7,098 bases of DNA from Calditrichaceae bacterium. GTDB lineage: Bacteria; Calditrichota; Calditrichia; Calditrichales; Calditrichaceae. Of the stretch, positions 6,861 through 7,098 are shown one piece after another. Where the stretch lies: contig JANTFQ010000123.1 of the NCBI GenBank assembly GCA_024763405.1, positions 1-7,098 of the forward strand, written 5' to 3'. A program made the translations under genes and the position numbers. The first letter of the stretch is position 1, and each line of letters opens with the position of its first letter. Below the pieces are notes generated by a model. The model saw nothing but the letters and a program-made list of their open reading frames with translations, was not told the origin of the DNA and searched no databases.

Positions 6861-6950
6861 TTTTAGACCTTGGAAATAAATTTCATGTTTAACCTAAATT
6901 TTTACCAAAGAAGGAATGGATTTTATTAGGATTTGTTTATAATTTATTCT

Positions 6951-7079
6951 TTACTGCCTGGCTTCCCGCCAAAAAATACCTATACGAATCAGATGTTCGT
7001 TTAAGAGAGGATTAAAATCGGCAAAAGAATAAGAAATAAATAAATTAAACGCAAGAGGTAAGGGTAAATTGTTTTTGCC
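6951..7079 (-). pseudogene. Possible decayed C-terminus of an outer-membrane beta-barrel protein
   Basis: A minus-strand frame stays open for 42 codons and ends at TAA (6951-6953). Its end reads SYSFADFNPLLNEHLIRIG followed by IFWREARQ, a polar/hydrophobic alternation with a terminal aromatic strand like that of outer-membrane barrels. It contains no ATG, GTG or TTG. An in-frame TAA at 7080-7082 separates it from the window edge, so it cannot be an intact gene as read. It may be a gene remnant, a gene with a base error near 7080, or an open stretch by chance. Confidence 0.28.
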
Positions 7080-7082
7080 TTA

Positions 7083-7098
7083 ACCTATATATATAGGT
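7083..7098. repeat. Perfect 16-bp palindrome at the window edge
   Basis: ACCTATATATATAGGT reads the same on both strands and ends exactly at the last base. The flank on the left is GCCTTA; whether the symmetry continues cannot be seen. It may be half of a longer hairpin or simply an AT dinucleotide run with symmetric ends. Confidence 0.5.

Larger units (their letters stand above)
6741..6950. other. AT-rich intergenic region upstream of the lipoprotein gene
   Basis: No reading frame with coding character was seen here on either strand. It contains the leader and candidate promoter of the lipoprotein gene (to 6841), an imperfect hairpin (6844-6859), and an isolated TATAAT on the plus strand (6938-6943) without a convincing -35 box or gene behind it. 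Confidence 0.6.

Noticed and set aside
7003..7050. Low-complexity minus-strand frame giving a Leu/Ile-rich 16-residue stretch, possible membrane peptide or toxin
   Set aside because: It needs a TTG start without an SD site and the hydrophobicity comes simply from T-rich sequence.
1..7098. CRISPR array, tRNA, rRNA or insertion sequence
   Set aside because: No regularly spaced direct repeats, cloverleaf-type sequence, rRNA gene or transposase-like frame was found by reading both strands; the 16S-tail match at 5687-5699 is only 13 nt and is best read as an SD site.

Overview
The window looks like a stretch of chromosome from a bacterium of the FCB group, most likely Calditrichota, Ignavibacteria or a neighbouring candidate phylum. 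The main reason is the C-terminal type IX secretion (T9SS) sorting domain on the largest gene. It has the 'NFPNPFNPATHITIEIP ... SGIYFYRL ... LLLK' pattern typical of those lineages. Purine-rich Shine-Dalgarno (SD) sites stand before all four starts, which is less expected for Bacteroidota proper. The phylum is inferred from motifs only.

Left part (1-2234), roughly half G+C in the lines I counted by eye. A PAS-GGDEF protein, a probable diguanylate cyclase, runs on the minus strand and leaves the window just before its GGDEF signature. It is divergent from a complete plus-strand saccharopine dehydrogenase of the Lys9 type (452 aa). That gene ends at a textbook intrinsic terminator (2206-2246).

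Right part (2277-7098), clearly AT-richer, all recognisable genes on the minus strand. Reading in transcription order (right to left): a possible decayed C-terminus of an outer-membrane protein at the window edge; a lipoprotein of 343 aa built from about seven short propeller-type repeats; a 186-bp intergenic region with several unexplained signals; and a secreted 1081-aa multidomain protein.

The 1081-aa protein is the most interesting item. Its N-terminal third reads as an M43 (pappalysin/cytophagalysin-like) metzincin, with the Met-turn and the 'LTPNQIQRL' helix kept. Every zinc-site position is substituted: the HExxHxxGxxH pattern becomes Y-Y-x-x-Q-x-x-G-x-x-D. A linker/InlB-like region, a sialidase-like beta-propeller with one clear Asp-box, a beta-sandwich and the T9SS tail follow. 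I read it as a surface pseudo-protease with a binding role.

The 5523-5708 region is the second point of interest. It holds a 13-nt perfect complement to the usual 16S rRNA 3' tail on the minus strand, with no gene of normal size behind it. It also holds a strong hairpin plus T-tract that only makes sense as a terminator for a plus-strand transcript, although no plus-strand gene is known there.

No rRNA, tRNA, CRISPR array, insertion sequence or integrase was recognised.
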